Part shown: positions 38,104 to 49,440 of the stretch, piece by piece
Layout of the letters: each line of letters begins with the position of its first letter
How positions within the stretch are numbered: position 1 is the first letter of the stretch
NCBI GenBank assembly: GCA_035048485.1
Contig: CM068581.1
Span: forward strand, 3,010,430 to 3,074,429
Source of the DNA: Pteria penguin
Taxonomy: Eukaryota > Mollusca > Bivalvia > Pterioida > Pteriidae
Length of the DNA: 64,000 nt
Direction: 5' to 3'
Made by a program: the position numbers and the translations under genes
The notes under the pieces: generated by a model
What the model was told of the DNA's origin: nothing
Seen by the model: only the letters and a program-made list of their open reading frames with translations
The model's database searches: none

Positions 38104-38610
38104 CATACGTAGGCTATATACATTTGTCGGATGTTATACATTCAACAATATTTTTGGCGTAGAAGATATTTATATGGTGACTGGCATAGAAGATATTTAT
38201 ATGGTGACTGGAAGTATTTGTAACCAGAACCTAAAATCTAACCATACAATTCCAATGATCAAGTAAACTTTAATATTATAATGAAAACAAAGCACCTAGA
38301 ATATTTTCAAATGAAAATTTACTGTCCGTTCATCTCACCGTTTGTTACCAGAAAATTCGGTTTTCCCCCAATTTTTTTAAAACTTTAAACGAATAAAAAT
38401 GGGCATCATTTATTTGTTTGTTATAATTTATCAGGTGTTTCCTTAAAAACGTCTTTTGCCATCAAAATATTGAAAATTTTGTTTGAAGTTAGACAGATTC
38501 CTGTAGAAAATATAACAACAAAATGGGTATGAAGCAAACGTTGTAAGACAAATGGCGAATTTTTAGATTTTAATGTTTCTTGTAACGATTAGTAATTGTG
38601 GAATGATGTC

Positions 38611-39124
38611 TCTAAATAGAACGTTAGATCCTGTCCTCCGACTAGCAAAAGAAGAATCTAAATAGAACGTTAGATCCTGTCCTCCGACTAGCAAAAGAAG
38701 AATCTAAATGGAACGTTAGATCCTGTCCTCCGTCTAGCAAAAGAAGAATCTAAATAGAACGTTAGATCCTGTCCTCCGACTAGCAAAAGAAGAATCTAAA
38801 TAGAACGTTAGATCCTGTCCTCCGACTAGCAAAAGAAGAATCTAAATGGAACGTTAGATCCTGTCCTCCGACTAGCAAAAGAAGAATCTAAATGGAACGT
38901 TAGATCCTGTCCTCCGACTAGCAAAAGAAGAATCTAAATAGAACGTTAGATCCTGTCCTCCGACTAGCAAAAGAAGAATCTAAATGGAACGTTAGATCCT
39001 GTCCTCCGACTAGCAAAAGAAGAATCTAAATGGAACATTAGATCCTGTCCTCCGACTAGCAAAAGAAGAATCTAAATGGAACGTTAGATCCTGTCCTCCG
39101 ACTAGCAAAAGAAGAATCTAAATG
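38611..39124. repeat. 46-bp tandem array, 11 nearly identical units
   Basis: The unit starts tctaaatagaacgttagatc and continues ctgtcctccgactagcaaaagaagaa. Units start at 38611 and every 46 bp to 39071, then a partial unit. Almost the only difference is ata/atg before gaacgtt. Such homogeneity indicates recent expansion. Confidence 0.97.
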
Positions 39125-39459
39125 CTTTAGTTTCACACCAAAACTTATCTACATTTGTGACATAAAAATCCCCTATCAAACAGATAAAGATATATAATAT
39201 CCGACGGTGAAGACCTATAAGCAACAAATGACCAAATTTAGATAATCTGATTCAGATGTGCGCGAAATTTTACATATATAGATACGACAAAATGAATCTA
39301 ATTCAGATATACATTTAGATACGACAAAATAAATCTGATTCATATGCGTGCGATATGATATATATTTATTGAAAATATTTCTATTCTCCGTAATAAGCCG
39401 CAAGATTAACGCACAGTTATTGACCGATCTTTTTTGTTTGTTTTGTTTTTTGGTTTTTA

Positions 39460-39474
39460 TTTATTTATTTATTC

Positions 39475-39535
<61 letters not shown>

Positions 39536-39620
39536 GTTTTTGGTTTTTTTTTTTTGTTGTTGTTGTTGTTGTTTTGGGTTTTTTGGTTTTTTTTTTTTTT
39601 TTGGTTTTTTTTTTCTTTTT
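39460..39620. repeat. T-rich low-complexity stretch
   Basis: An uninterrupted run of more than 50 T residues, then TTG repeats and further T runs. Poly-Phe frames here are artefacts. It may also be a place where assembly length is uncertain. Confidence 0.93.
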
Positions 39621-39805
39621 CGCGAATTAGTTGATAATTTTACATTTACTAAAACAGATTCTTTTGTTAAGATTTTGTACTACGAAACCAACCCTTATGC
39701 AGTTCAACAATCATAGCTATACTTTAACCTTCTTTCCCCACTCGCTGTATTATCTGGCAATATTTACGACAAAATATTTGTATTGAATCGTTTAGTCATA
39801 CTTAC

Positions 39806-39980
39806 GCTTTTCTTGAGAAAATGTATGACAGAGTAAATGTAGAATTCCAACTAACTGTTCTGAGCAGTCATTATACATCATAACATCAAATACGTCATCA
39901 CTCGGACAACTTCCGTTACCGGCGATACCCCGCACTAAATATAGCACCCCCAGAAAAAGCAAGCGAGTGTTGTGTTCCAT
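39806..39980 (-). CDS. Insulin-like peptide, first coding exon: signal peptide and B chain
   Basis: The minus-strand ATG (39978-39980) follows an in-frame TGA five codons upstream. Residues 1-21 form a signal peptide (basic start, core LLFLGVLYLV, likely cut after GIAG). The mature part has Cys25, then C39-SEQLVGILHLL-C51. Cys-x11-Cys with Leu43, Val44, Leu47 and Leu49 matches insulin B-chain C7, L11, V12, L15, L17 and C19; Ser40 replaces the usual Gly. Cys25 is compatible with the extra B-chain cysteine of molluscan insulin-related peptides (family knowledge). The exon ends in a strong donor, gc|gtaagtat, phase 1, as for the conserved C-peptide intron. Expected role: a secreted hormone of the insulin family, processed to A and B chains. 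No A-chain exon (CCxxxCx8C) was found down to 28.9 kb or in 17.2-18.6 kb. A CATATAA at about 40015-40022 could be a core promoter, weakly. Confidence 0.78.
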
Positions 39981-39984
39981 ATCT

Positions 39985-40990
39985 TGAATTCGTCAGTTCA
40001 TACCTACAGCTGGGGGTTATATGCCTGTCTGTAACTGGGAGGAGAATGTCATCCTCATGATGTATTCACATATCACATTACTATGCAGTCCATGTTCGCC
40101 AATCAACGAGCAGCTTTCATTGTGATCCGCTGTGCTTCTTGATCGTTATTAGTTACTACTGCACGGTAGTAGCGTATGTATCATACTAAACACCATACAT
40201 ATATATACACATATATAACCACAGATATATATATACGGCCAGAACAAACCCCATTGTTTTTCTTCTCTTATTTATAAACAGTGTCAAAATAGGTCCATTT
40301 GTGAGCAATGTGAAGGTCAGTCTAAATGCGTGATAATAAAAGCGGGTTTGTGTAACATCAGGGGATGAATGATATTCAAAAAGGCATTAATTATATATCT
40401 TATATTTACTCGTATCATTGCGTGGAATACGGTCATATCTTGGTACCATGATTTATTGTTAAAACTTCAATGGCATCAGTTTCCTTTGAACCCACAACAG
40501 GCGGGGGTCTGAAAATTTTAAGAAAGAGGGGGTTGCAAACATATGACCAATACTTGCATTGAAAACAAGTCATATTGCCTTGTTTAACGTGCGATACATA
40601 CATGTATTGTCGGCATTTGAAGTTTAGTAGAGCCAACTGACCAATTTACAGAAGATATAAGCTGTCGTCATCCTTATAATGTGATTGATCAAGGAATAGT
40701 CTTCATGCAATACGTACCGTTAAAATAGGGTCTTCTATACAGTATTATACACGGACGACGCTGAGCGTGTCTCCCCATTTTCCTACAACAAAATCCATGG
40801 TACTAAATTTGATCTTGGTATTTGACTCCTAACCTCTAAAATTAAAAGGTTTCCTCTCGTAAAAGAAGAGCAGGTGACTGAATTAAAACAAAAAATAAAA
40901 AACAAAAACAAAAAACAAAAAAAAAATAAAAATGAAATAAATAATTAAACAACCAACCCCCCCCCCCCAAAACATATGTTGAGATAATTT
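39985..40990. other. Upstream side of the insulin-like exon; no other gene seen
   Basis: Contains TA-rich microsatellites at about 40195-40240 and a C run with A-rich flanks at about 40890-40975. 5' untranslated exons of the minus-strand gene may lie here but cannot be identified. Confidence 0.4.
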
Positions 40991-40995
40991 ATAAA

Positions 40996-41039
40996 AGAAA
41001 AAAGAGGAGTTAATGGCTCGGTTATGTGGCAGAAGTCAC
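40996..41039 (+). repeat. 44-bp word shared with the interruption at 28007
   Basis: Contains aaaaagaggagttaatggc, then tcggttatgtggcagaagtcac; 40 of 44 positions agree with 28007-28050. It directly follows an A-rich stretch, which could be the tail of a transposed copy. Confidence 0.7.
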
Positions 41040-41163
41040 CATGGAGCTATACAATACATGAATATAAATAATATACTAGAACACATAACACATTACAAAA
41101 ATATTTGATAAAACACTTGACTGGCGATCTTTCATGTTAACTTATTTTCGATGACTCGGAGAA

Positions 41164-41400
41164 CATACATACCAGATTTGATTGATTGATTTTTGTTTCA
41201 TGTCATTCCACGATTATTTCACCTATATGGCGACGGCATCTGTCTGATGCTATGCATAGAAATCCATACCTTTGCGAATAGCCAAACCGAAGCAGAAAGT
41301 GATCTTTTACGTGCCACGCCAATGTGACATGAATCTGTGCCCACGGCGGGGGTCGAACACAGGGATTAAAAGGTTTTCATATGATTGGTGCCGTCTACAA
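41164..41400 (-). mobile_element. tRNA-derived SINE, family B, minus strand
   Basis: Read on minus: cctgtgttcgacccccgccg (B-box region), ggcgtggcacgtaaaagatc, ctgcttcgg, tgccgtcgccatatagg, then the tail caaaaatcaatcaatcaa. It has the same order of blocks as 12444-12719. Confidence 0.75.
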
Positions 41401-41736
41401 CAGTGCCTTGTAGCAAACATTACACTTCTTGGAGTTTTCAGGTTTTCGTATCAGAGAGACTAGAGAGGGAGAGAAAGGATAGGGGGGGGGGGGGGTCAGT
41501 TTTCCAGTAACCTGAGTGGGTAAGCGGTTTGTTTTGTTTTTTCTTTTTAATTTGTATATAATATTTATTCATTTCTTTATTCACCTGACATGAATATTGA
41601 TAGGTAGGCAGTTCTATAGGCAATTGCCACCCCAGACACTTTTACTGCTTTATAGTTCATAAGTGTCCTTTGGCAATAATGTCCCCAGATCGTCTCTATC
41701 CAGTACCAATGTACACACTTTATCTTTTTAAGGATT

Positions 41737-41876
41737 GTTTTTTCATTTTTATCGAGGCATTGGGGTATGCTTGCAGTCGATCTTGGAAAAAAATTCTGTG
41801 CAGCACTTCGTAAAGTGATATTTTTTCCAAGACCGACTGCAAGCATACCCCAATTCCTCGATTAAAATGAAATACA
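41737..41876. mobile_element. Foldback element, arms of about 58 bp
   Basis: tttcattttt-atcgaggcattggggtatgc ... gatcttggaaaaaaa pairs with ttttttccaagaccgac ... gcataccccaattcctcgattaaaatgaaa, around an unpaired centre of about 25 bases (ctgtgcagcacttcg). A few mismatches are present. The minus frame across it is not a gene. Confidence 0.82.
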
Positions 41877-41924
41877 ATTCTTATATTTAGCAGATTAGCT
41901 GAGGTGGAAAAGCAGTCACTTGTG

Positions 41925-42615
41925 TATTTGATATTAAATGGCTACCAATGGGAAGTGGAAAATAGTTACTTGTGTAATGAGCGACCACCAATGAGATGTA
42001 CTATTGTATTTAACGGGTCACCAATGGGAAGTGGAAAAACAGTCACTTGTGTATTAAGCGGCCCCCAATGGGAGGTCGTAAATCAGTCACTTGTGTATGA
42101 AGCGGCCACCAATGGGAAGTGGAAAAGCAATCACTTGTGTATTAAGCGGCCACCAATGGCATGTGGAAGAGCAGTCACTTATGTATTAAGCGACCACCAA
42201 TGGTATGTGGAAGAGCAGTCACTTATGTATTAAGCGACCACCAATGGCATGTGGAAGAGCAGTCACTTATGTATTAAGCGACCACCAATGGCATGTGGAA
42301 GAGTAGTCACTTATGTATTAAGCGACCACCAATGGCATGTGGAAGAGCAGTAACTATTGTATTAAGCGACCACCAATGGCATGTGGAAGAGCAGTCACAT
42401 GTGTATTAAGCGGCCACCAATGGTATCTGGAAGAGCAGTCACGTATGTATTAAGCGACCACCAATGGCATGTGGAAGAGCAGTCACTTATGTATTAAGCG
42501 ACCACCAATGGCATGTGGAAGAGCAGTCACTTATGTATTAAGCGACCACCAATGGGATGTGGAAAATAGTCACTTGTGTATTGAGCGAACAACAATGGGA
42601 TGCAGAAAAGCAGTC
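41925..42615. repeat. 44-bp tandem array, about 16 units
   Basis: The unit starts catgtggaagagcagtcact and continues tatgtattaagcgaccaccaatgg. The left third carries a gaagtggaaaa form, the right part the more uniform catgtggaaga form. Confidence 0.95.
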
Positions 42616-42619
42616 ACTT

Positions 42620-42910
42620 AAGACAAGTACACGTTGATTTTGAATAGAAAATAAGTAACTAGGAACAGAGATCGTTGGTTTATAAAAAAGACTCTGGTGA
42701 TTGCTTGATACACGTGGTCTTTTAAGCTGGTTCTACTATATTATTTATTCGTGGATATAAAAGACAATTGTATTTACGCAAACAACCATACAGGTAGACT
42801 CTGTTCTGTATCATTAATCTTATTTTTAAACAGAAAACTGAATGACACATATGTCATTACAATGGCTGTCAAGACTGCTGGCACCATCATCATTGTCTGA
42901 AAACGATATT
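42620..42910. other. Spacer, nothing recognised
   Basis: AT-rich unique sequence between the 44-bp array and a possible SINE head. Confidence 0.4.
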
Positions 42911-42914
42911 AGAT

Positions 42915-42980
42915 AAGTAGGGGCAGGTCGGTATCACACTGGACTTAAATTTGAAGACCTGAGTTCTATTCCTATTGTCA
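42915..42980 (+). mobile_element. Decayed tRNA-like SINE head (possible)
   Basis: cggtatcacactggactta resembles an A-box region and gaagacctgagttctattcct a weakened B-box at tRNA-like spacing. No tail or second copy was identified. Confidence 0.4.
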
Positions 42981-43024
42981 GCTCGGAGATTTCTAAAGTG
43001 TTATTTTATCCTCTATCTGTTATT

Positions 43025-43680
43025 AATATGAGACAGCACAAACCGAGTCCATCTGTCACTGCATACAAACCGAAGCCCTGGGTCACTGTACACAAACCGA
43101 GGCACCGAAGTCCGGTGCCATTGTATACAAATCGAGACCTAGTGTCACTAAACAAACCAAGCCCTGTGTCATTGCATACAAACCGAAGTTCCATGTCACT
43201 GTTTACAAACTGCAACCCGGTACCATTGTGTACAAACCAAGGCTCTGTGTCATTGTATATAAGCGTAGGCCTTGTAACTGTATACAAACCAAGGCTCTGT
43301 GTCATTGTATATAAGCGTAGGCCTTGTAACTGTATACAAACCGAGACCCTGTGTAAGTGTATAAACCGAGACCCTGTGTTACTGTATACAAATCTAGGTC
43401 ATCATTACTGTATACAAACCGGGACTCTGTGTCACTGTCTACAAACCGAGGCCAGGTATCTTTGTACACAAACCAAGGTCCCGTGCCATTATATACAAAT
43501 CAAGGGCACTATCACTGTATAAAACCCGGTATCTTGTTCAATGTCTACAAAGCGAGGCCAGGTATTTTTGTATACAAACCAAGGTCATGTGTCATTGTAT
43601 ACAAAGCGAGACCACTTGTGCTGTATACAACCGAAACCTCGTGTCACTGCATAAAATCCGAAGTTCGAACTTCAGTGCTA
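43025..43680. repeat. 27-28-bp irregular tandem array, about 24 units
   Basis: The recurring unit is approximately tgtcactgtatacaaaccg plus aggccctg, with many substitutions and small indels. A 54-bp pair of units (ctctgtgtcattgtatataa) is repeated exactly at about 43236 and 43291. The periodic frames are by-products. Confidence 0.88.
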
Positions 43681-43689
43681 AAAAGAAAT

Positions 43690-45180
43690 TGAGTAAATTT
43701 GTTTTGTGGATGTTTTATAAATGGTACGATTGAAAAGATGATGGCACAAAGAAAGAAGCTAACATAAAAAATGATAAATAATCACACTTCCGGCATTCTA
43801 AACACATTCGATGAAAATTATTAATGGCGGGAAATGACACTAAAATTGAATGAAATTCAGATATCGATTTAACCTCAAAATCTAATGATAGTAATTCAGG
43901 CTTCTTAAGTGTACTTGTTATGATGTAATTGATATTATTATACAAAATATTTACTGTTTGCAATTACCTACATATTCCTAAGTTCAAGTGAATAACGTCA
44001 TGAAAACAATTGATCATCAGAACAAAAATACAGAATAGCTGATTATCAAAACTATTGCCAGTTCCACAACTCAGCACACAATACACAAACATATATGTAA
44101 AAGCGACGCAGTTTCACATACAAAATAGACATAAACAAACAGAATTTTACAACACTGTTAAAGGTCTTCGACATTGAAAGAATTGACTGGTATTCAAATT
44201 TTGTATTCCAGATTCAATTGCAAATATGTTTTCTTGTTTGGTAAGTTTTATCCATGGATATATTCCTCTATCAAATCTATAAATAGTGATATATATCCAG
44301 TTTATCCTCTCCCTTCCCTCCCCGGTGCATCGACAGTATGACATTGAAATAGCAAAGACCAGAAGTCATTATGGGACCCGCTACAGTCTTATGCAGATTT
44401 TTCATTGAACGTTGCACTCTACATAACAGGGTAATGGGGACTCTATGACGGGCCTTGTCTAACCTTTTCAGTGGAGATAAGGTCATGAACCTCGTTTTTT
44501 TTTTTCTGGTTGTAAGTCGGGACTCCTGCGCATCAGAGACCTTCGCTCGCTTTTAGACAGGCAAAGTGTTGTTAGCTCTTACTGATGCCACTCGATTTTT
44601 TTTAGATATTTATATTATTCCATAATATTCGTGCTCACATTTAATGACCTCTCAACATGAGTGACCTATTGATCTGATGAGACAGAAAGAAACATTACAT
44701 ACAAATTACAACCAGCATTTTAGTAAATGAGAAAGGGAAAGACTTAGGGCAGAAGGACAATAAACCCAATCTCATTGATTGAAGTACAAGAAGATTCACA
44801 TTTCACTGTAGTTTTAACGATTTTGTAATGACCGTATGGCAAGCTTTCTGATAGAGGATTCGGCGATACCCAGTCAGGTTTTGCAGAGCAAGCAAATGAA
44901 GCCTGTTCAATGTAGTGTTGGGTTCTTGTAAGTTAGCAGGTAAATGATCCATTCAATAGTCCCTTTCCCATTTACCACAGACTAATATTTTTGGTGTCAA
45001 ATGGCAACGTTTGTCATTATATAATATTGACAATTGTCTCTCGCTTCATTTTAGGGGACGACTGATGATTTTGCTGAACGTTAGTGCCACAGTAAGTTTG
45101 AAGGGGCATATTCGTTGAGTATGCAACCTTTTCAAGGCAGTTGGATACTGTTGGACAAAGATGGAGGCATTCCAGGCTGT
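43690..45180. other. Spacer of 1.5 kb, no gene recognised
   Basis: AT-rich unique-looking DNA. The minus frames at 43715-43963, 44147-44344 and 44277-44486 were read: none has a signal peptide, known motif or consistent splice sites. They are left uncalled. Confidence 0.4.
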
Positions 45181-45184
45181 CCTG

Positions 45185-45240
45185 GTTCTATAGGGTAGTA
45201 GTTAAGAGAAACGACGTTCAGTGCATGTAGTTTGAATCCA
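45185..45240 (+). mobile_element. Decayed tRNA-like fragment (possible SINE head)
   Basis: tagggtagtagttaagaga is A-box-like and agtttgaatccatc B-box-like, about 30 bases apart. It lies directly at the left edge of the 48-bp array. Weak call. Confidence 0.35.
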
Positions 45241-46290
45241 TCGATGCAGTTCGAGTGCATTAAGGATGTAGGAAGGGAGGTAACACATTCAATGCAGCTA
45301 CATCTCTGTAAGATGACAGGAAGGGAGGTAACCCATTTAATGCAGCTATATCTCTGTAAGGTGACAGGAAGGGAGGTAACCCATTTAATGAAGCTATATC
45401 TCTGTAAGGTGACAGGAAGGGAGGTAACCCATTTAATACAAATACATCTTCATAAGGTGACAGGAAGGGAGGTAACCCCTTTAATGCAGCATCATCTCTG
45501 TAAGGTGACAGGAAGGGAGGTTACCCATTTAATCCTGCTATATCTCTGTAAGGTGACAGGATGGGAGGTAAACCATCTAATGCAGCTATATCTCTGTAAG
45601 GAGACAGGAAGGGAGGTAACCCATTTAATGCAGGTATATCTCTGTAAGGTGACAGGAAGGGAAGTAACCTATTTCATGCAGCTATATCTCTGTAAGGTGA
45701 CGGGAAGGGGTGTAACCCATTTAATGCAGCTATATCTCTGTAAGGTGACAGGATGGGAGGTAACCCATTTAATGCAGCATCATCTCTGTAAGGTGACAGG
45801 AAGGGAGGTAGCCCATTTAATGCAGATACACCCCTGTAAGGTGACAGGAAGGGAGGTAACCCATTTAATGCAGTTTCATCTCTGTAAGGTAACAGGAAAG
45901 GAGGTAACATTTAATGCAGCTATATCTCTGTAAGGTGACAGGAAGGGAAGTAACCTATTTCATGCAATTATATCTCTGTAAAGTGACGGGAAGGGATGTA
46001 ACCCATTTAATGCAGCTATATCTCTGAACGGTGACAGGAAGAAAGGTAACCCATTTAATGCAGCATCAGCTCTGTAAGGTGACAGGAAGGGAGGTTACCC
46101 ATTTAATGCAGTTACATCCCTGTAAGGTGACAGGAAGGGAGGTAACCCATGTAAGGTGACAGGAAGGGAGGTAACCCATTTAATGCAGCTTCATCTCTGT
46201 AAAGTGACAGGAAGGGAGGTAACCCATGTAAGGTGACAGGAAGGGGGTAACCCATTTAATGCAGCTACATCTCTGTAAGCATTCAGTGGA
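45240..46290. repeat. 48-bp tandem array (subfamily 1), about 22 units
   Basis: The unit starts aagggaggtaacccatttaa and continues tgcagctatatctctgtaaggtgacagg. Near 46140-46250 shortened units occur. The 233-codon periodic frame is a by-product. It shares the core taacccatt...cagcta...cagtaaggtg(a/g) with the next three arrays. Confidence 0.95.
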
Positions 46291-46329
46291 AAAAGGGTTG
46301 TGTAAAGTGCCAAGGAAAGGGTGACCTAT

Positions 46330-48160
46330 TCAATGCTCTGTATCGTAGCGGGAAGGGAATAAACTTATTCCATACAGCTAGCGATCAGTAAGGTGGGGGT
46401 AATGGATAACTCATTCAGTAAGGTGTAAGGAGTGGATAATGTATTCTCTACTCCTAACACTCGTAAGATGGCCGAGAATGGCTAACGCATTCTATACTCC
46501 TAGCGCTCAGTGAAGTGGAGGGAGTGGCTAACTCATTCTATACTCCTAGCTCTCAGTAAGGTGGTAGAGAATGGTTAACTCATTCTATACTCCTAGCGCT
46601 CAGTAAGGTGGCAGAGAATGGATAACTCATTCTTTACTCTAAGCGCCCAGTGATGGAAGCGGCTGACACATTCTATACTCCTAGCTTTAGTTAAAATGGC
46701 TTACTCATTCAGTAAGGTTGAGGGAGTGAATAACGTATTATCTACTCCTAACACTCAATAAGGTGGCATAGAATGGCTAACTCATTCTATATTCTTAGCG
46801 CTCAGTAAAGTGAAGGAAGCGGCTTACTCATTCTATACTCCAAGCGTTAGTTAGGTGGAGGGAATGGCTAACTCATTTTATACTCCTAACGCTCAGTGAG
46901 GTGAAGGGAGTGGCTAACTCATTCTATACTCCAAACGTTAGTTAGGTGGAGGGAATGGCTAACGCATTTTATACTCCTAACGCTCAATGAAGTGAAGGGA
47001 GTGGCTAACTCATTCTATACTCCTGGCGTTCAGTGAAGTGGAGGGTGTGGCTGACTCATTCTATACTCCTAACGCTCAGTGAAGTGAAGGGAGTGGCTAA
47101 CTCATTTTATACTCCTAGCGCTCAGTGAAGTGAAGGGAGTGGCTAACACAGTCTATACTGCTAGCGCTCAGTGAAGTGAAGGGAGTGGCTAACCCATTCT
47201 ATACTCCTAGCGCTCAGTGAAGTGAAGGGAGTGGCTAACTCATTCTATATTTCTAGCTCGCAGTAAAGTGAAGGAAGCGGCTTACTCATTCTATACTCTT
47301 AGCGCTCAGTAAGGTGGAGGGGTGGCAAACTCATTCTATACTCTTAACGCTCATTTAGGTGGAGGGAGTGGCTAACTCCTTCTATACTACTAGTGCTCAG
47401 TGAAGTCAAAGAAGCGGCTAACTAATTCTATACTCCTAGCGCTCAGTAAGGTGGAGGGGGTGACTAACTCATTTTACACTCCTAGCGCTCAGTAAAGTCA
47501 AGGTAGCTGCTAACGCATTCGATACTCCTAGCGCTCAGTAAGGTGGAGGGAGTAACTAACTCATTCTATACTCCTAGTGATGAGTTTAGTGGAAGGAATG
47601 GCTAACTCATTCTATATTCCTAGCGCTCAGTAAAGTGGAAGAGAATGGCTAACACATTCTATACTCCTAGCGCTCAGTAAAATGGCAGAGAATGGCTAAC
47701 ACATTCTATACTCCTAGCGCTCAGTAAAGTGAAGGAAGCGGATTACTCATTTTATACTCCAAGCGTTAGTTAGGTAGAGGAAAGGCTAACTCATTCTATA
47801 CTCTTTACGCTCAGTTAGGTGGAGGAGTAGGAAAGTCATTCTATACTCCTAGCGCTCAGTAAAGTACAGGAAGTGGATAACTCATTCTATACTCCTAGCG
47901 CTCAGTAAGGTGGAGAGAATGACTAACTTATTCTATACTCCTAGCGCCCAGGAAAGTGGATAGAGTAGGAAACTCATTCTATACTCCTAGCGCTCAGGAA
48001 AGTGGAGGAAATGGCTGACTTATTTTATATTCCTAGCGCTCAGTAAGGCGAAGGGAATGGCCAACTTATTCTATACTCCTTTTGTTCAGTACGTGGAAGG
48101 AATGGCTAACTCATTCTTTCTCCTAGCAATCAGTAAGGTTGAGAGGTGGCTAACTCAGAA
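46330..48160. repeat. 46-bp tandem array (subfamily 2), about 40 units
   Basis: The unit starts gctaactcattctatactcc and continues tagcgctcagtaaggtggagggagtg. It is rather diverged, with many point variants (gaagt, agcgtt, gcggc). Confidence 0.95.
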
Positions 48161-48918
48161 CATTGATAGGGAGGAGGTAAGAAATACAACTAGTATTCAG
48201 TAAATTGATAGGGAGGAGGTAAGAAATACAACTAGTACTCAGTACATTGATAGGGAGGAGGTAAGAAATACAGCTAGTACTCAGTACATTGATAGGGAGG
48301 AGGTAAGAAATACAGCTAGTACTCAGTACATTGATAGGGAGGAGGTAAGAAATACAACTAGTATTCAGTAAATTGATAGGGAGGAGGTAAGAAATACAAC
48401 TAGTATTCAGTAAATTGATAGGGAGGAGGTAAGAAATACAACTAGTATTCAGTAAATTGATAAGGAGGAGGTAAGAAATACAACTAGTACTCAGTACATT
48501 GATAGGGAGGAGGTAAGAAATACAACTAGTACTCAGTAAATTGATAAAGAGGAGGTAAGAAATACAACTAGTATTCAGTAAATTGATAGGGAGGAGGTAA
48601 GAAATACAACTAGTACTCAGTACATTGATAGGGAGGAGGTAAGAAATACAACTAGTACTCAGTAAATTGATAGGGAGGAGGTAAGAAATACAACTAGTAC
48701 TCAGTAAATTGATAGGGAGGAGGTAAGAAATACAACTAGTACTCAGTAAATTGATAGGGAGGAGGTAAAAGATACAACTATTACTTAGTAAATTGATAGG
48801 GAGGAGGTAAGAAATACAACTACTATTCAGTAAATTGATAGGGAGGAAGTAAGAAATACAACTAGTACTCAGTAAATTGATAGAGAGGAGGTAAGAAATA
48901 CAACTAGTATTCAGTAAA
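48150..48918. repeat. 42-bp tandem array (subfamily 3), about 18 units
   Basis: The unit starts attgatagggaggaggtaag and continues aaatacaactagtactcagtaa. It is highly homogeneous (variants tactca/tattca, aaatt/acatt), so younger than its neighbours. Confidence 0.96.
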
Positions 48919-49440
48919 ATTCCAAGGAGTGGGTAACCAATTCAATGAAGACAGCGATCAGTAAGTTGACAAGGAGGAGAAAGCCCATTCAATACAGCTA
49001 TAGTTAGGTAAGGTTGCATAGAGTGGTTAACCCATTCAATACAGCTCTGGTTAAGCAAGATAGCAGGGGTGAGTAACCCATTCAATACAGCTATGGTTAA
49101 GTAAGGTGGGAGATAGTGAGTAGCCCATTCAATACAGCTATGGTTAAGCAATGTGACAGAGAGAGGGTAACCCACTCAATACTACTATGGTTAAGTAAGG
49201 TGGCAGAGAGCGGGTAACCCATTCAATACAGCTATGGTTAAGTAAGGTAGGAGATAGTGAGTAACCCATTCGATACAGCTAAGGTTAGGTAAGGTGGGAG
49301 ATAGTGGGTGGGAGACAGTGAGTAGCCCACACATATGGTTAAGTAATGTGGCGGCAGAGAGCGTGTAACCCACTCAATACAGCTATGGTTCAGTAATGTG
49401 TCAGGGAGTGGGTATCTTATTCAATACAGTTAGGTTGCAA
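48918..49440. repeat. 46-47-bp tandem array (subfamily 4), about 11 units
   Basis: The unit starts taacccattcaatacagcta and continues tggttaagtaaggtgggagatagtgag. Closely related to subfamily 1. Confidence 0.93.

Noticed and set aside
39348..39716. Poly-Phe frame of 122 codons
   Set aside because: Translation of a T-rich low-complexity stretch.
28960..39800. Insulin A-chain exon candidates on minus (CC codon pairs at about 29346, 29751, 32100, 38515 and 39222)
   Set aside because: None has the CxxxC and x8C spacing; most meet a stop within a few codons.
43715..44486. Three overlapping minus-strand frames of 65-82 codons
   Set aside because: No recognisable motif, signal peptide or matching splice sites; AT-rich background can produce frames of this length.
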